A stretch of 58,317 bases of DNA, from contig JAIXKT010000024.1 in NCBI GenBank assembly GCA_026932145.1, positions 1 through 58,317 of the forward strand, read 5' to 3'. Numbering within the stretch: position 1 is the stretch's first letter; each line of letters opens with the position of its first letter. The DNA comes from Bacteroidia bacterium. Its GTDB lineage: Bacteria > Bacteroidota > Bacteroidia > J057 > JAIXKT01. Below, piece after piece: positions 28,117 to 37,386 of this stretch. The notes under the pieces were generated by a model. It ran no database searches and was not told the DNA's origin. It worked only from the letters and a program-made list of their open reading frames with translations. Both the position numbers and the translations under genes were made by a program.

Positions 28117-30024
28117 ATGCTACTGTTTTTAGTTTGGCTGCTTCAAATCACACCTCCGTGGCCGATTTATAGCACAGAGGCAGATACCCCTTTTCCGAAG
28201 GTTGCCCGAGTAAAGTTTTTGTTTTTTAAACAGTATCACGACATTGGCCGTGCCTTCCCGGAGTGGGCTCCGGTGGGGGGGAAAGATCACTGGGTTCAGT
28301 TAGAAGGTATAGTAGCCGTTACAGCCCCACCTAAGTCAGAATGCGCTCATGTGAGCCATGAAGATTTTCCATTATTTCATTACACCCACGACTTAACTGT
28401 GAATGTACGCCCATTTGTTACTCCAGATAATCGAAATACGAATGTATTGGCTAATAAGGTTTTACCTAAAAAGAGCGATGCTGAGCTAAGTAAACTGTGG
28501 CGGCAGATTTATATTCACCAAGCTGCGTTACGTAAGCCACGAATTTTAAAGAAACCTACAAAAGCAGCATATCATACGTCAAGGTTAGCGTATTTTCGTC
28601 AGGAGTTATCTACGATTTGGGGAGATACAATGCGTTCTAACACAATTCATACAGAATGGGAAAATGGTTTGGGAGCAGCTAATTCGGGTAATATCTGTTC
28701 GGCTAAAAATAGGGTAGGGGAGAGCTGTGGTTTTGCAACCGCCGGCCACCAACGCGGAGACCCTATCTGGAACTGGCCAACTATGGGAGACTGGGTGCAT
28801 TTAGAAGGGCTGTGGATATGGGATCGAGGCCACCCGCCGGCAGGAGCAGAACTTCACCCCCTTTGCTGGATGGTATCCAGAAGACACCACCCAGAACTGA
28901 TATACAAACCAAATACCCAGCCGAGCTCAATGACTGTTTCGGAAATATTTTCCCGAAAAAGATCTCTACAGCAACTCTTAGCTGCAACTCCGCATGATAC
29001 CAGATTTTATGCAGATATATCAAATCAACTAATTGAAACGCAGGTAGAATGGGAAAAAATCCAGCGATTATCTACGCCATTATGGGCTACCCGAATAGAC
29101 CTTTTTGGGAGTGGAGACGGAGGTGCACTGCATAACAACCGCTCCGATGTCCCGAGTTTCGTCCGAAAAGTTCCCATACACAACCAAAATTATGAATTTA
29201 CAATTCCGCTGTTAAAAAAGCCCCAGAACCCTCAAAATGTGGTTTGTACTTTTTTAAAACAACCCGGAAATACGTTTACGGCTGAACCAACGTGGAAACT
29301 TGTAGGAAAAGATTCTATCCAAATATTTATCCCATGGAAAACAAGCCACCAACCTGATACAGCAGTTTTTGCACAAACCTGCTTATGCTATGAGAATCAT
29401 GGGGATACTATTTCTAAATCATTTTCAGAACAAACACCACAATCATTTAAAATCACAATAGACTCTTTGATTATCAATAAAGTACCGGATAGCGGAAAAG
29501 GAGATTTAAGAATGTATGCAGCTATTGGGAATCAGCATTTTATGTTAAATGAGTTTGTTCCGGTTCAAAATATTTTGGAAGACGGTTTAGGAAAAACCTC
29601 AAAAGCACAATACTTCATTGGTCAAACAGTTGAAATACACCTTTACCCGGAAGATAGCGTTTGGATACATACAACCGGCTGGGACGGAGACGGAATAGAC
29701 CGAATGTTTGGCCACTTGTATGATTCAAATACCAAACTTAGCAAAGAACTGCTACGCCAGTTTAAACAAAAAATCCTAAATCCGTTTAAAATTGGCTTAA
29801 ATGGCTGCCGCGATGACCCGATGGGAAGGATAAATCGCTTTTTTACAGCTAAACAATTGATGGAAAGCTCAAAATACAGAATCAGATCAAAAGTAATTCC
29901 CAATGACGACCCTTGCCCTATTGGCAATAATCAGCAATATGAAGGTATGTTTGAGCTGATATTGCATATTGAACCCGTTAGTATTGATAGTTCAAAAATT
30001 TGGGGGGTGGGAATTCCGCAATAA
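28117..30024 (+). CDS. Hypothetical 635-residue protein, family not recognised
   Basis: A long intact frame with codon use like its neighbours, but no recognised family. The first 19 residues are hydrophobic (LLFLVWLLQ, then a Pro-rich end) and may be a short signal peptide. Conserved-looking motifs include HWVQLEGIVAV near residue 60, MGDWVHLEGLWIWDRGHPPAG near 230, HPLCWMV shortly after, DLFGSGDGGALHNNRSD near 330 and HTTGWDGDGIDRM near 520. The paired W(V)HLEG phrases hint at two related domains, and the His/Asp-rich segments could bind metal. It lies 23 bases after the Omp28 gene and may share its mRNA. The start is the only sensible ATG. Confidence 0.75.
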   Translation: MLLFLVWLLQITPPWPIYSTEADTPFPKVARVKFLFFKQYHDIGRAFPEWAPVGGKDHWVQLEGIVAVTAPPKSECAHVSHEDFPLFHYTHDLTVNVRPFVTPDNRNTNVLANKVLPKKSDAELSKLWRQIYIHQAALRKPRILKKPTKAAYHTSRLAYFRQELSTIWGDTMRSNTIHTEWENGLGAANSGNICSAKNRVGESCGFATAGHQRGDPIWNWPTMGDWVHLEGLWIWDRGHPPAGAELHPLCWMVSRRHHPELIYKPNTQPSSMTVSEIFSRKRSLQQLLAATPHDTRFYADISNQLIETQVEWEKIQRLSTPLWATRIDLFGSGDGGALHNNRSDVPSFVRKVPIHNQNYEFTIPLLKKPQNPQNVVCTFLKQPGNTFTAEPTWKLVGKDSIQIFIPWKTSHQPDTAVFAQTCLCYENHGDTISKSFSEQTPQSFKITIDSLIINKVPDSGKGDLRMYAAIGNQHFMLNEFVPVQNILEDGLGKTSKAQYFIGQTVEIHLYPEDSVWIHTTGWDGDGIDRMFGHLYDSNTKLSKELLRQFKQKILNPFKIGLNGCRDDPMGRINRFFTAKQLMESSKYRIRSKVIPNDDPCPIGNNQQYEGMFELILHIEPVSIDSSKIWGVGIPQ

Positions 30025-30050
30025 AATATTTCTTGAAACCAAAAAAAAGC

Positions 30051-30058
30051 TAATTTTG
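30051..30058 (+). promoter_or_regulatory. -7 promoter box for nuoG
   Basis: TAATTTTG fits TAnnTTTG 19 bases before the nuoG ATG. The nearest TTG upstream (30033-30035) is only 15 bases away, so the -33 element is poor. Confidence 0.4.
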
Positions 30059-30077
30059 GCCGTTAAAAGATAGCTAT

Positions 30078-31778
30078 ATGCCTAAGATTACCATTGATGG
30101 CGTTGAGTATGAATACGAAGGGAAGCACAAGTTGCTCACGTTTGCGTTAGAGCACGGCGTTGAAATCCCATATTTTTGTTATCATCCTGCAATGTCCACA
30201 CCTACTAACTGCCGTTTGTGTTTAGTAGATATTGGCCTTCCTGCTGTAGATCCAGTTACCCGCCAGCCTATTTTATTAGAAGACGGTAGCACTAAAATCA
30301 ACTTTATGCCTAAGCCGACTGCCTCTTGCAACCAAGAGTTGCTACCCGGTATGGTTGTAAAGACACATAGAACTTCCGAAAAAATCGCTAAGGTACAGAA
30401 AAGCGTACTGGAATTTATATTAATCAACCACCCGCTTGATTGCCCGATATGCGACCAAGCCGGCGAATGCCCACTACAAATTAACACCTATAAATTTGGC
30501 CCAGAGGGTTCCCGTTTTGAGTTGGAAAAAGTACACAAACCCAAGAGAATCCAATTAGGTCCAAGGGTTATGTTGGATGCAGAACGATGTATTAACTGTA
30601 CCCGATGTGTCCGTTTTACGAGAGAAATATCAGGTTCTCACCAATTATCAATAATTTCCCGTGGAGATAGAAACTATCCTGCTGCTGCACCGGGACAATC
30701 TTTTGATGATCCTTATTCGATGAATACGATAGACCTTTGTCCGGTAGGTGCTCTAACCAGTACTGCCTTCCGGTTTAAGGCACGCGTTTGGGAAATGAAT
30801 TATACACCCACTATTTGCACCGGATGTAGCCGAAACTGTGCTACTGACGCTTGGCTTCGGGATAACGAAGTATTGCGCTACGTTCCACGTGAAAATAAAC
30901 AAGTTAATCAATACTGGATGTGTGATGAAGGCCGCCTCGATATAGCTAAGTACAATGAAAAAAGGATTTCCGGTGCAAAACTTTCCGGCGAAACTGATGT
31001 TCAGATAGAAAAAGCCTACGAGGAAATAGCCAGCTTAGTCAAGGTAAATGCAAATAAAATTCTATTTATCGGTTCTGCATCTGCCTCAGTAGAGACTAAC
31101 TACGTACTTAAAAAATTTGCTTCAGAACTTGGAGTTCATCATGTTTATTTTGTTAGATATACAGAACCCGGCTGGGGCGATAATTTCCTAAGAAAAGACG
31201 AACGTTCTCCAAACGTACAAGGCGCACTCTTAGCCGGCTTGACAGAGACAACTTTACAAGAATTAAACGAAAAACTTGGGCAGGTTCAACTTGCTTATAT
31301 CGTTGAAGATAATGTTGTAGCTGAGATGTTTTTGAAGGCTGGGAAAAAAACTATTGTGCATTCCTCAAATTATCATCCACAATTTGCTAATGCAGCAGTA
31401 ATACTACCGGCAGCTACTCACCTTGAATCACAAGGTCTGTTTATCAATGAAGCAGGGGCTGTTCAGCAAACTATAATAGCCAAAAGAATCAAGCAAATGA
31501 CTCCTGAAATGTGGATAGCCTTGCCTAAGAGCCGTTTAGATGCGGGAGGCGTTGCCGTGGATAACTGGAGAGATCAAGCCCATGTGATTGACTGCTTGCC
31601 CTCGTGGCTAATGTTGGATGCAGTTGCGCATATTCTGGGTAAAAATCTACACGCAAGTACATATCAAAAGATACTGTCAGAATTAAAAAATCGCCACGAA
31701 ATACTGAAGACATTCTCTGCTGGCCAAAAGCGCAAAGAATCATTCAAAATGAGCCAATTTGAATTTGCTATCAGGTAA
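30078..31778 (+). CDS. nuoG: NADH-quinone oxidoreductase subunit G (iron-sulfur subunit)
   Basis: A 566-residue electron-carrying subunit of respiratory complex I. The N-terminal ferredoxin domain has the [2Fe-2S] ligands Cys34, Cys45, Cys48 and Cys84. The NuoG [4Fe-4S] motif with a His ligand follows (His118, Cys122, Cys125, Cys131 in CPICDQAGECPLQ), then INCTRCVRF with DLCPVGAL, and a further CTGCSRNC plus MCDEGR set of the N7 type. The rest is a shortened molybdopterin-oxidoreductase-like domain. It is much shorter than the E. coli protein (about 900) but normal for compact NuoG forms. The gene stands alone: no other nuo gene adjoins it, and the next gene is convergent. Its last codons lie inside a terminator palindrome. 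Confidence 0.93.
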   Translation: MPKITIDGVEYEYEGKHKLLTFALEHGVEIPYFCYHPAMSTPTNCRLCLVDIGLPAVDPVTRQPILLEDGSTKINFMPKPTASCNQELLPGMVVKTHRTSEKIAKVQKSVLEFILINHPLDCPICDQAGECPLQINTYKFGPEGSRFELEKVHKPKRIQLGPRVMLDAERCINCTRCVRFTREISGSHQLSIISRGDRNYPAAAPGQSFDDPYSMNTIDLCPVGALTSTAFRFKARVWEMNYTPTICTGCSRNCATDAWLRDNEVLRYVPRENKQVNQYWMCDEGRLDIAKYNEKRISGAKLSGETDVQIEKAYEEIASLVKVNANKILFIGSASASVETNYVLKKFASELGVHHVYFVRYTEPGWGDNFLRKDERSPNVQGALLAGLTETTLQELNEKLGQVQLAYIVEDNVVAEMFLKAGKKTIVHSSNYHPQFANAAVILPAATHLESQGLFINEAGAVQQTIIAKRIKQMTPEMWIALPKSRLDAGGVAVDNWRDQAHVIDCLPSWLMLDAVAHILGKNLHASTYQKILSELKNRHEILKTFSAGQKRKESFKMSQFEFAIR

Positions 31779-31810
31779 TTACCTGATAGCAAATTAGCTG
31801 CAAATTTTTT
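31762..31810. terminator. Perfect 34-bp palindrome and T-tract at end of nuoG
   Basis: Bases 31762-31795 read the same on both strands without mismatch (core CAGGTAATTACCTG). The symmetry centre is at the nuoG stop codon, so the last five sense codons and the stop form one arm of the stem. A T-rich tail (31803-31810) follows on the plus strand. It acts most likely as the terminator between nuoG and the convergent DUF2490 gene, whose stop is at 31809. Confidence 0.75.
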
Positions 31811-32630
31811 ATATAGAATTTGCCTTGGGCTTAGTTATCGTAAAGTTAAAAATCAGATTTAGCAGCCAAAAATGCCGTTGGTAAAATGTTTTTCCGGCAG
31901 GGGTTTGCTGAAACGAATTTAAGTAACCTAATTCTATTGTGAATTTCGGAGAAAAACGAAATTGAAAAGCAGTAAAAACCCTGCTTTGGTCAAATACGTT
32001 ATAGACGATATTTTTCCCTGCATTAAAAAATATTTCAGTACCGGTACGTAGCCGTAGTTCTCGGTTGTGTTCCAATTTTAAGATAGGAATTAAGAACTGT
32101 AATCTATACCGAAAGCGGAAATTGCCAAAATGAAATCCCGAAGCTAACGCTGTTTTATCAGCATTAGTATTTTGAAAGAAACGGCTTTCTACTTGGTATC
32201 TTTGCTCAATATTAAAGTATTTGAGTGGCTGTTTGTTGGTAAATCCAAAATATGGCCTTAGCTCTGAGATAGATATGTAATTAGCTAAGTGTGGGCTATT
32301 TGCAGATTGTAGAAACCAAGCGCCACCCACCATAGCTCCCCACGTTGAGTTAGGGAACGTATAATTTACATTGGTACGGATATAGGTTTGGTATTGCCGC
32401 ATAGGTTGCCAAAAAAAACGTTCTCCGGTTTCAAATTGTGCTCCCCATTGTTTGGGAAAAGAAACGGCAAACATATACGTATTCCACGTCAGTTGCTGGT
32501 CAGATACCTGTTTCTGACCAAAAGACACTATTCCTATTCCCCAAAATAGCAAAAGTATTTTGGGGAATAAAACGCTCAGAAATGATTTAGGAACATATTT
32601 TAGTAAAGAAAACTGACAAGATGTTCCCAT
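31809..32630 (-). CDS. DUF2490-like outer-membrane protein
   Basis: A 273-residue beta-strand-rich protein with the pattern of DUF2490 proteins: after a signal peptide (hydrophobic LLLFWGIGIVSF, cleavage after about residue 38) comes QLTWNTYMFAVSFPKQW, then YQTYIRTNVNYTF, SELRPYFGF, FNIEQRYQVESRFF, FRFRYRLQFLIPI and FSPKFTIELGYLNSF. Alternating strands and aromatic ends indicate a small outer-membrane barrel of unknown role. The signal peptide is unusually long, so the true start may be an internal codon. It is the third gene of a minus-strand set, 25 bases after the DUF5723-like gene. Confidence 0.75.
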   Translation of the reverse strand: MGTSCQFSLLKYVPKSFLSVLFPKILLLFWGIGIVSFGQKQVSDQQLTWNTYMFAVSFPKQWGAQFETGERFFWQPMRQYQTYIRTNVNYTFPNSTWGAMVGGAWFLQSANSPHLANYISISELRPYFGFTNKQPLKYFNIEQRYQVESRFFQNTNADKTALASGFHFGNFRFRYRLQFLIPILKLEHNRELRLRTGTEIFFNAGKNIVYNVFDQSRVFTAFQFRFSPKFTIELGYLNSFQQTPAGKTFYQRHFWLLNLIFNFTITKPKANSI

Positions 32631-32655
32631 AAAATATTGCTGAGTAATCTTTTAT

Positions 32656-34002
32656 CTAAAATGATAGTGAAAAATTACTGGAAAAGTCTATCCCTGTTCC
32701 CAATTTTTTATAGAAGAAAGCTGTCAGGTTGTCAGATCCCAGCCCGAGTTTTAAGGTATGTGCTATTTTTAAGGAGAAGAAAGAGCCTAAGGCAAGTCCG
32801 TTAAAGCCGCCATAGGAGGCAGCAGCTCCGATAGCAAAAATATCGTGAAAGTCATGGTTGTAGCCAACAGATACAAACGGGCGGGTTGTAGTCCCCGGAA
32901 GGTTTGTGAGACCCTGAGCATAAGTGATATAAACAGCATTAGCTATGCGTTCACCGTGTTTTCCATTGTCTCGTGGGTCTTTTATTTCGGCTTGAATGAT
33001 AAATCTGGTGGATAGCGGCATTACGTACGAGTTATCTCCGGTTCGTTGCGGTTTAAAGATATACTGGATGGAGTCTCGAGATTCTTCGATACGTGGGTCT
33101 CCTAATAAATTACCTACAATCAAGCCTTCGTAAGCAAAAGTTCCTTTTTTGGCAAATACTCGTGCATCTTTGGTGTATTTTACTTCTCCGATGTCTAAGA
33201 CGCTGGCGGCAATTTCAAGGTTTTTACCTAAATAGACCGTTCCGCCTAGGTCTATTCCCAGCCCATTTCCGCTAAAAGCAAGGGGGGAGAATTTTTTTAG
33301 GCCTGCAGCCCGAACGTTATAGTCTAAATCGAGTGTTACTAAGCGGCCGCTGGTATCCGTAAAAATGGAGGCTTGGGATTTTTTTACATAAACAGAGGCA
33401 ATTCCCTGAATGTATTTTACTCGAAACCCGCCTCGAAGCCCTATTTTATTTTCGCTACCGATTAGCGGGAAAGCTGACCCGAAACAAAATTCTCGTGTAT
33501 AACTCACGTCCATACGTAGTGGCCCTAAGTCGGTTTTAACCCCTGCAAACTGTTTATTTCCCCGCCATGCTAATTTAAGAAAGTTGTCCGAGTACGTAAA
33601 AGAAGCTCCAAACTTATCTACTGCCGTGAAGGAAAAGTCAAAGTTTTTTCCCTTTTTTGTGCTAAATTGAAATCCTAAACCTAAAACTTGATAGTCTTGG
33701 CCAACACCAAAGAGGTTTTCTTTCTTTAAGCTGCGGATAAATCTATCAATATCGGCAGATTCTAGGACTTTTCGATCATTTATGCGCTTTAAATCTTCAT
33801 AATTTAAGGCGGTGTTTCCGGCATATAAGTAATAATTTGCGCCAATTTGAACCTTTTTATTGCCATGAATATCCATTTTGGAGGGGAAGTATCTGGCTAT
33901 GTTTAAATCGCCATGATTAGAATACATCGTTGCGGTATTGTATTGCGCAAATACCTGACCAGTAACGCATAACAAGCAGATTATTAGATATGTGATTCTC
34001 AT
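32656..34002 (-). CDS. DUF5723-like outer-membrane beta-barrel protein
   Basis: A 448-residue protein with a signal peptide ending VFAQ near residue 19. The mature part begins with YNTATMYSNHGDLNIARYFPS and continues as beta strands (VQIGANYYLYAG, YQVLGLGFQFSTKKG, LGIDLGGTVYLGKNLEIAASVLDIG) to the C-terminal SNFSLSF. This is the layout of DUF5723 proteins, a Bacteroidota outer-membrane family distantly like PorV/FadL barrels. Its function is unknown. It follows a lipoprotein gene by 23 bases and precedes a DUF2490 barrel by 25 bases; the three may form one surface unit. Confidence 0.78.
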   Translation of the reverse strand: MRITYLIICLLCVTGQVFAQYNTATMYSNHGDLNIARYFPSKMDIHGNKKVQIGANYYLYAGNTALNYEDLKRINDRKVLESADIDRFIRSLKKENLFGVGQDYQVLGLGFQFSTKKGKNFDFSFTAVDKFGASFTYSDNFLKLAWRGNKQFAGVKTDLGPLRMDVSYTREFCFGSAFPLIGSENKIGLRGGFRVKYIQGIASVYVKKSQASIFTDTSGRLVTLDLDYNVRAAGLKKFSPLAFSGNGLGIDLGGTVYLGKNLEIAASVLDIGEVKYTKDARVFAKKGTFAYEGLIVGNLLGDPRIEESRDSIQYIFKPQRTGDNSYVMPLSTRFIIQAEIKDPRDNGKHGERIANAVYITYAQGLTNLPGTTTRPFVSVGYNHDFHDIFAIGAAASYGGFNGLALGSFFSLKIAHTLKLGLGSDNLTAFFYKKLGTGIDFSSNFSLSF

Positions 34003-34025
34003 AGTTTGATGATTTTTATGGTGTA

Positions 34026-35066
34026 TTAGTTACTATTTATTTTTAGGTTAAGGTCGCCTACTATTTGTATGGATATATTGTCATTTTTGGTGATTTTTAC
34101 ATAAGGAAATGACGGGTTCATGGTACGGAAAACTGCCTTAGGATAGATGTATTTAGTTTTATTTATAGAGGCTATTTTTTTGCTGTCTAAGTTAAATAGA
34201 ATTAGTGCTGAATCGGGTGAGGTAGCTGTGTAGGATACCGGACTTACATTGGCACTGGGAATAACTACTCTTTCGGTAAAAAAGGAATCTATCAGTATTT
34301 TATTTCCATCTAAGAGATAAATCTGCATATCTGTTTGTATTGGCATTCCGTTAAGTACATACATCTTGATTTTTCCGGTTAGCGCGTTAGATTTGATGAT
34401 ATCTCCTTCGGTGTTTACTGCTGCAGTATCTGCAAAGCTAATTTTATGGATAGGCGCAATGCGTACATAGTTAATAGAAAAGTTGTCTAAACTAAATGAT
34501 ACATCAAGGCCGGCATCATTCCGAATCACGATAGGTGAGTTAATAGCGTCATTACTAATATCTTGTGCCCATAAGTTTATTCGATTGGGGATAAGTTTTC
34601 CGGAAATATCTATTGCTTTAGTAGAAAATGTTTGGCCTTTAGGTAAATTTTGCGTAAGGTGGAATTTGAAAATAGTATCCGTATTGGTCGTGTCGGTTGC
34701 AAATATCTTTACTCCGGAATTTATCGTTAGCGGTAGGTTGTTTTTTACTTTGATAAAGTAGCTTCCGGTTAGCACTTTGAGGTCAATAAATGAATCTGAT
34801 AAAGTATAGCGATACGGTCCTGCAATCGGAACATAATTCGCTGGTAGATTTGGGTAAGAACCGGGGGGCTGCAATCCCACATCAGCCGAGCTTAATGAAC
34901 GGGCGAATGTAACCGACCTTGTTTCCAGAATTTCTTCAACAGTTAAGTCCGATTTTGCTAACGGACCCAAGAGATCTAAGTCCCATTCGGGGGTTTTAAT
35001 ATCTTCCGGCTTGAAATCGCAAGAAGCTACCAACAAGCCTAATATTATGAACAGCCAATTTTTCAT
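34026..35066 (-). CDS. Hypothetical lipoprotein
   Basis: A 346-residue lipoprotein. The start is placed at the ATG giving MKNWLFIILGLLVASC, a textbook lipoprotein signal with Cys at 16; upstream extension to 35096 would bury it. The mature protein opens with DFKPEDIKTPEWDLDLLGPLAKSDLTVEEIL and is beta-rich throughout (DSFIDLKVLTGSYFIKVKNNLPLTINSGVKIF). The pattern is common in unnamed Bacteroidota surface lipoproteins encoded beside DUF5723 barrels. It heads the three-gene minus-strand set and lies 77 bases downstream of fumC, from which a small hairpin at 35078-35099 separates it. Confidence 0.75.
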   Translation of the reverse strand: MKNWLFIILGLLVASCDFKPEDIKTPEWDLDLLGPLAKSDLTVEEILETRSVTFARSLSSADVGLQPPGSYPNLPANYVPIAGPYRYTLSDSFIDLKVLTGSYFIKVKNNLPLTINSGVKIFATDTTNTDTIFKFHLTQNLPKGQTFSTKAIDISGKLIPNRINLWAQDISNDAINSPIVIRNDAGLDVSFSLDNFSINYVRIAPIHKISFADTAAVNTEGDIIKSNALTGKIKMYVLNGMPIQTDMQIYLLDGNKILIDSFFTERVVIPSANVSPVSYTATSPDSALILFNLDSKKIASINKTKYIYPKAVFRTMNPSFPYVKITKNDNISIQIVGDLNLKINSN

Positions 35067-35077
35067 ATTAAAATAAG

Positions 35078-35099
35078 AATTTGGTATAACTACCAAATT
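35078..35099 (-). terminator. Hairpin between fumC and the lipoprotein operon
   Basis: A perfect 9-bp stem (35078-35086 with 35091-35099, AATTTGGTA paired with TACCAAATT) has a 4-base loop. On the minus strand it is followed by a T-rich stretch. It may end fumC transcription, or attenuate read-through into the lipoprotein gene that starts 11 bases on. Confidence 0.5.
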
Positions 35100-35143
35100 T
35101 TGAGTTAGTTGTGAATAAATTAATTAAGTTGATTTTGCTATTT

Positions 35144-36544
35144 TTAGGATAATTTTCCGACCATATCTTCGGGTTTCACCCATTTGTCAAACTCTTCATT
35201 GGTTAGATACCCCAAGCTGAGTGCCGCTTCGCGTAATGTTTTACCTTCTTTATGAGCTTTTTTGGCAATTTCGGCAGCTTTATAGTACCCAATATGCGGG
35301 TTTAAAGCAGTAACTAACATTAGAGAGTTTTCTAAGTTTTTAGCAATAAAATCGTGGTTAGGTTCTATCCCGGCAGCACATTTATTGGCAAAAGAAATAC
35401 AAGCATCTCCTATTAACCGAGCAGACATTAAGAAGTTATAGGCTATTAGTGGCTTAAATACATTCAGTTCAAAGTGCCCGTTCATACCTCCGATGTTTAT
35501 AGCTACGTCATTGCCCATTACTTGTGCGCAAACCATTGTAAGAGCTTCTGGCTGTGTGGGATTTACTTTTCCGGGCATAATAGAAGAACCCGGCTCATTA
35601 TCCGGAATCAAAATCTCCCCAATACCGCAGCGAGGCCCGGAAGAAAGCATCCGAATATCGTTAGCAATTTTCATTAAACTAACGGCCACTGTTTTGAGCG
35701 CTCCGTGAGCCTCTACCAAAGCATCATGGGCTGCTAATGCCTCAAATTTGTTTTCTGCTGTAATAAATGGCAGACCGGTAAGATTAGCAATTTCTGTAGC
35801 AACGGTCTCAGCATAGCCTGCCGGAGTGTTTATTCCCGTTCCAACAGCTGTACCCCCTAACGCTAATTCCGATAAATGCGCTAAACTATTTTGGATAGCC
35901 CGAATACCATGGTCTAATTGAGACACATAACCCGAAAATTCCTGCCCAAGTGTCAACGGAGTAGCATCCATAAAATGGGTACGACCTATTTTTACAATGG
36001 TTTTAAATGTGGTTGATTTCTCCGCCAAAATATCCCGCAAATGCCGAATCCCCGGCATGGTAACATTAACAAGAGCTTGATAAGCAGCTATATGCATAGC
36101 TGTAGGGTAGGTATCATTGGAACTCTGGGACTTATTTACATCGTCATTTGGGTTCAGGATTTTTTTTTCATCGGTTAATTTCCCGCCGGATAGTACATGA
36201 GCGCGGTTCGTAACCACTTCATTGACGTTCATATTAGACTGAGTTCCCGAACCAGTCTGCCAAACAACCAACGGAAACTGGTCATCTAACTTACCTGCCA
36301 ATATTTCATCACAAACCTGCTCGATACAGTTAGATTTTTCAGCAGAAAGAACACCTAACTTAACGTTAGTACGTGCAGCAGCTTTCTTTAAAATTGCAAA
36401 TGCCCGGATAATCTCGATAGGCATTCTGGTAGTGCTACTGCCAATCTGAAAATTTTCAATAGAACGCTGAGTTTGAGCACCCCAATATTTGTCAGCAGGC
36501 ACTTGAACCTGCCCCATAGTATCACTTTCAATACGAAATTCCAT
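35144..36544 (-). CDS. fumC: Fumarate hydratase class II
   Basis: A 466-residue cytosolic TCA-cycle enzyme that interconverts fumarate and malate. Signatures are [28 protein letters not shown] at the N-terminus, [17 protein letters not shown] near residue 95, [17 protein letters not shown] near 180, and the superfamily signature [13 protein letters not shown] near 310. Its length equals that of oxygen-stable class II fumarases, and no iron-sulfur cysteines are present. The ATG at 36544 is preferred over one six codons earlier because the conserved N-terminus begins there and a -7-like box (CAAAAATA on the plus strand, 36564-36571) lies 20 bases upstream. Confidence 0.97.
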   Translation of the reverse strand: MEFRIESDTMGQVQVPADKYWGAQTQRSIENFQIGSSTTRMPIEIIRAFAILKKAAARTNVKLGVLSAEKSNCIEQVCDEILAGKLDDQFPLVVWQTGSGTQSNMNVNEVVTNRAHVLSGGKLTDEKKILNPNDDVNKSQSSNDTYPTAMHIAAYQALVNVTMPGIRHLRDILAEKSTTFKTIVKIGRTHFMDATPLTLGQEFSGYVSQLDHGIRAIQNSLAHLSELALGGTAVGTGINTPAGYAETVATEIANLTGLPFITAENKFEALAAHDALVEAHGALKTVAVSLMKIANDIRMLSSGPRCGIGEILIPDNEPGSSIMPGKVNPTQPEALTMVCAQVMGNDVAINIGGMNGHFELNVFKPLIAYNFLMSARLIGDACISFANKCAAGIEPNHDFIAKNLENSLMLVTALNPHIGYYKAAEIAKKAHKEGKTLREAALSLGYLTNEEFDKWVKPEDMVGKLS

Positions 36545-36563
36545 ATTACATTGAAAAAACACT

Positions 36564-36571
36564 CAAAAATA
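36564..36571 (-). promoter_or_regulatory. -7 promoter box for fumC
   Basis: Minus-strand TATTTTTG fits TAnnTTTG, 20 bases before the chosen fumC ATG. No TTG is seen at the usual -33 distance. Confidence 0.4.
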
Positions 36572-36694
36572 TACTATATTAAAGTTCGAGAGAATTATTT
36601 CTACTGTTTTTCTGAAAAATAAAAACCAACAGCACAGGAGTCCAAAAAATCCAACCTTTTTTATCCCTAAAAGGGAACTATTCTGTTATGTTTT

Positions 36695-36730
36695 TTTGTT
36701 CAAAATATACTTGATTTTTTACTATCTTTG
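36695..36730 (+). promoter_or_regulatory. Promoter for the HYC_CC_PP / TonB receptor pair
   Basis: TATCTTTG at 36723-36730 fits the -7 consensus, and TTTG at 36695-36698 is a -33 candidate at a slightly long spacing of 24. It lies 61 bases before the small Cys/His-rich gene. Confidence 0.5.
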
Positions 36731-36791
36731 CACATTGAAGGGCTGGATTTTATCAGAATCAAAAAGGTTTATCTCATAGCAAGTTATTGAA

Positions 36792-37292
36792 ATGTTAAAG
36801 CATATTTCGGTATTTTCTTTGGTAATGTGGGTACTTCTGAATGCTGTTGGTATTCAGGTGTTTCACCATATTTGCAAAGGAAAAGAAGGTGCTTTAATCT
36901 CTTTTTATGAAAGAAAAGAACCTTGCCACCCTAACGGAAAGACGGATACCGTGCCCTCCTGCTGTGAGTCTGCGGCAGAATCTTGCGATATTTCTCAACA
37001 AAGCCAAAAGAAAAGACCTTGTTGTAGCAAGAAAAACCAAGTTCATCATCATACAGAATCCTCTAAATCCCAAAATACTTTCCCTTGTTGTAAAGATGAG
37101 CTGGTTTTATATCAAGCACCGGTTCACAAGGTAGAAAATTTTTCTTTTAAACTTCTTCTTAATTATTCTCTTGAAGTAGCTGTTCGTTTTGTGCTCCCTG
37201 TGGTTAAGCACAGCCAAACCAAATACGATTATACCCAAGAGATAATTCCCAAACCCCCTAACTGGATAGCGAATAGAGTGTTAAGATTGTGA
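36792..37292 (+). CDS. HYC_CC_PP-like Cys/His-rich envelope protein
   Basis: A 166-residue protein with an N-terminal hydrophobic segment (ISVFSLVMWVLLNAVGIQVF) that is a signal peptide or anchor. It is followed by HHIC near residue 26 and four CC-type clusters (PSCCES, RPCCSKK, FPCCKDE and single Cys residues) with the run QVHHHTES, then a hydrophobic stretch and a PPNW end. This matches the HYC_CC_PP pattern known in Bacteroidota, where such genes sit before TonB receptors. The paired Cys and His suggest binding of a soft metal such as copper or zinc. The TonB receptor follows 94 bases downstream and is probably co-regulated. Confidence 0.7.
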   Translation: MLKHISVFSLVMWVLLNAVGIQVFHHICKGKEGALISFYERKEPCHPNGKTDTVPSCCESAAESCDISQQSQKKRPCCSKKNQVHHHTESSKSQNTFPCCKDELVLYQAPVHKVENFSFKLLLNYSLEVAVRFVLPVVKHSQTKYDYTQEIIPKPPNWIANRVLRL

Positions 37293-37386
37293 ATTTAGAA
37301 ATTTAATCCCGTAACTAACTGTTATTTTGATAGTTAGTATTCTGTTTTTTTATTCTAAATTCATTTATTTTTTGAACACATTAGCT

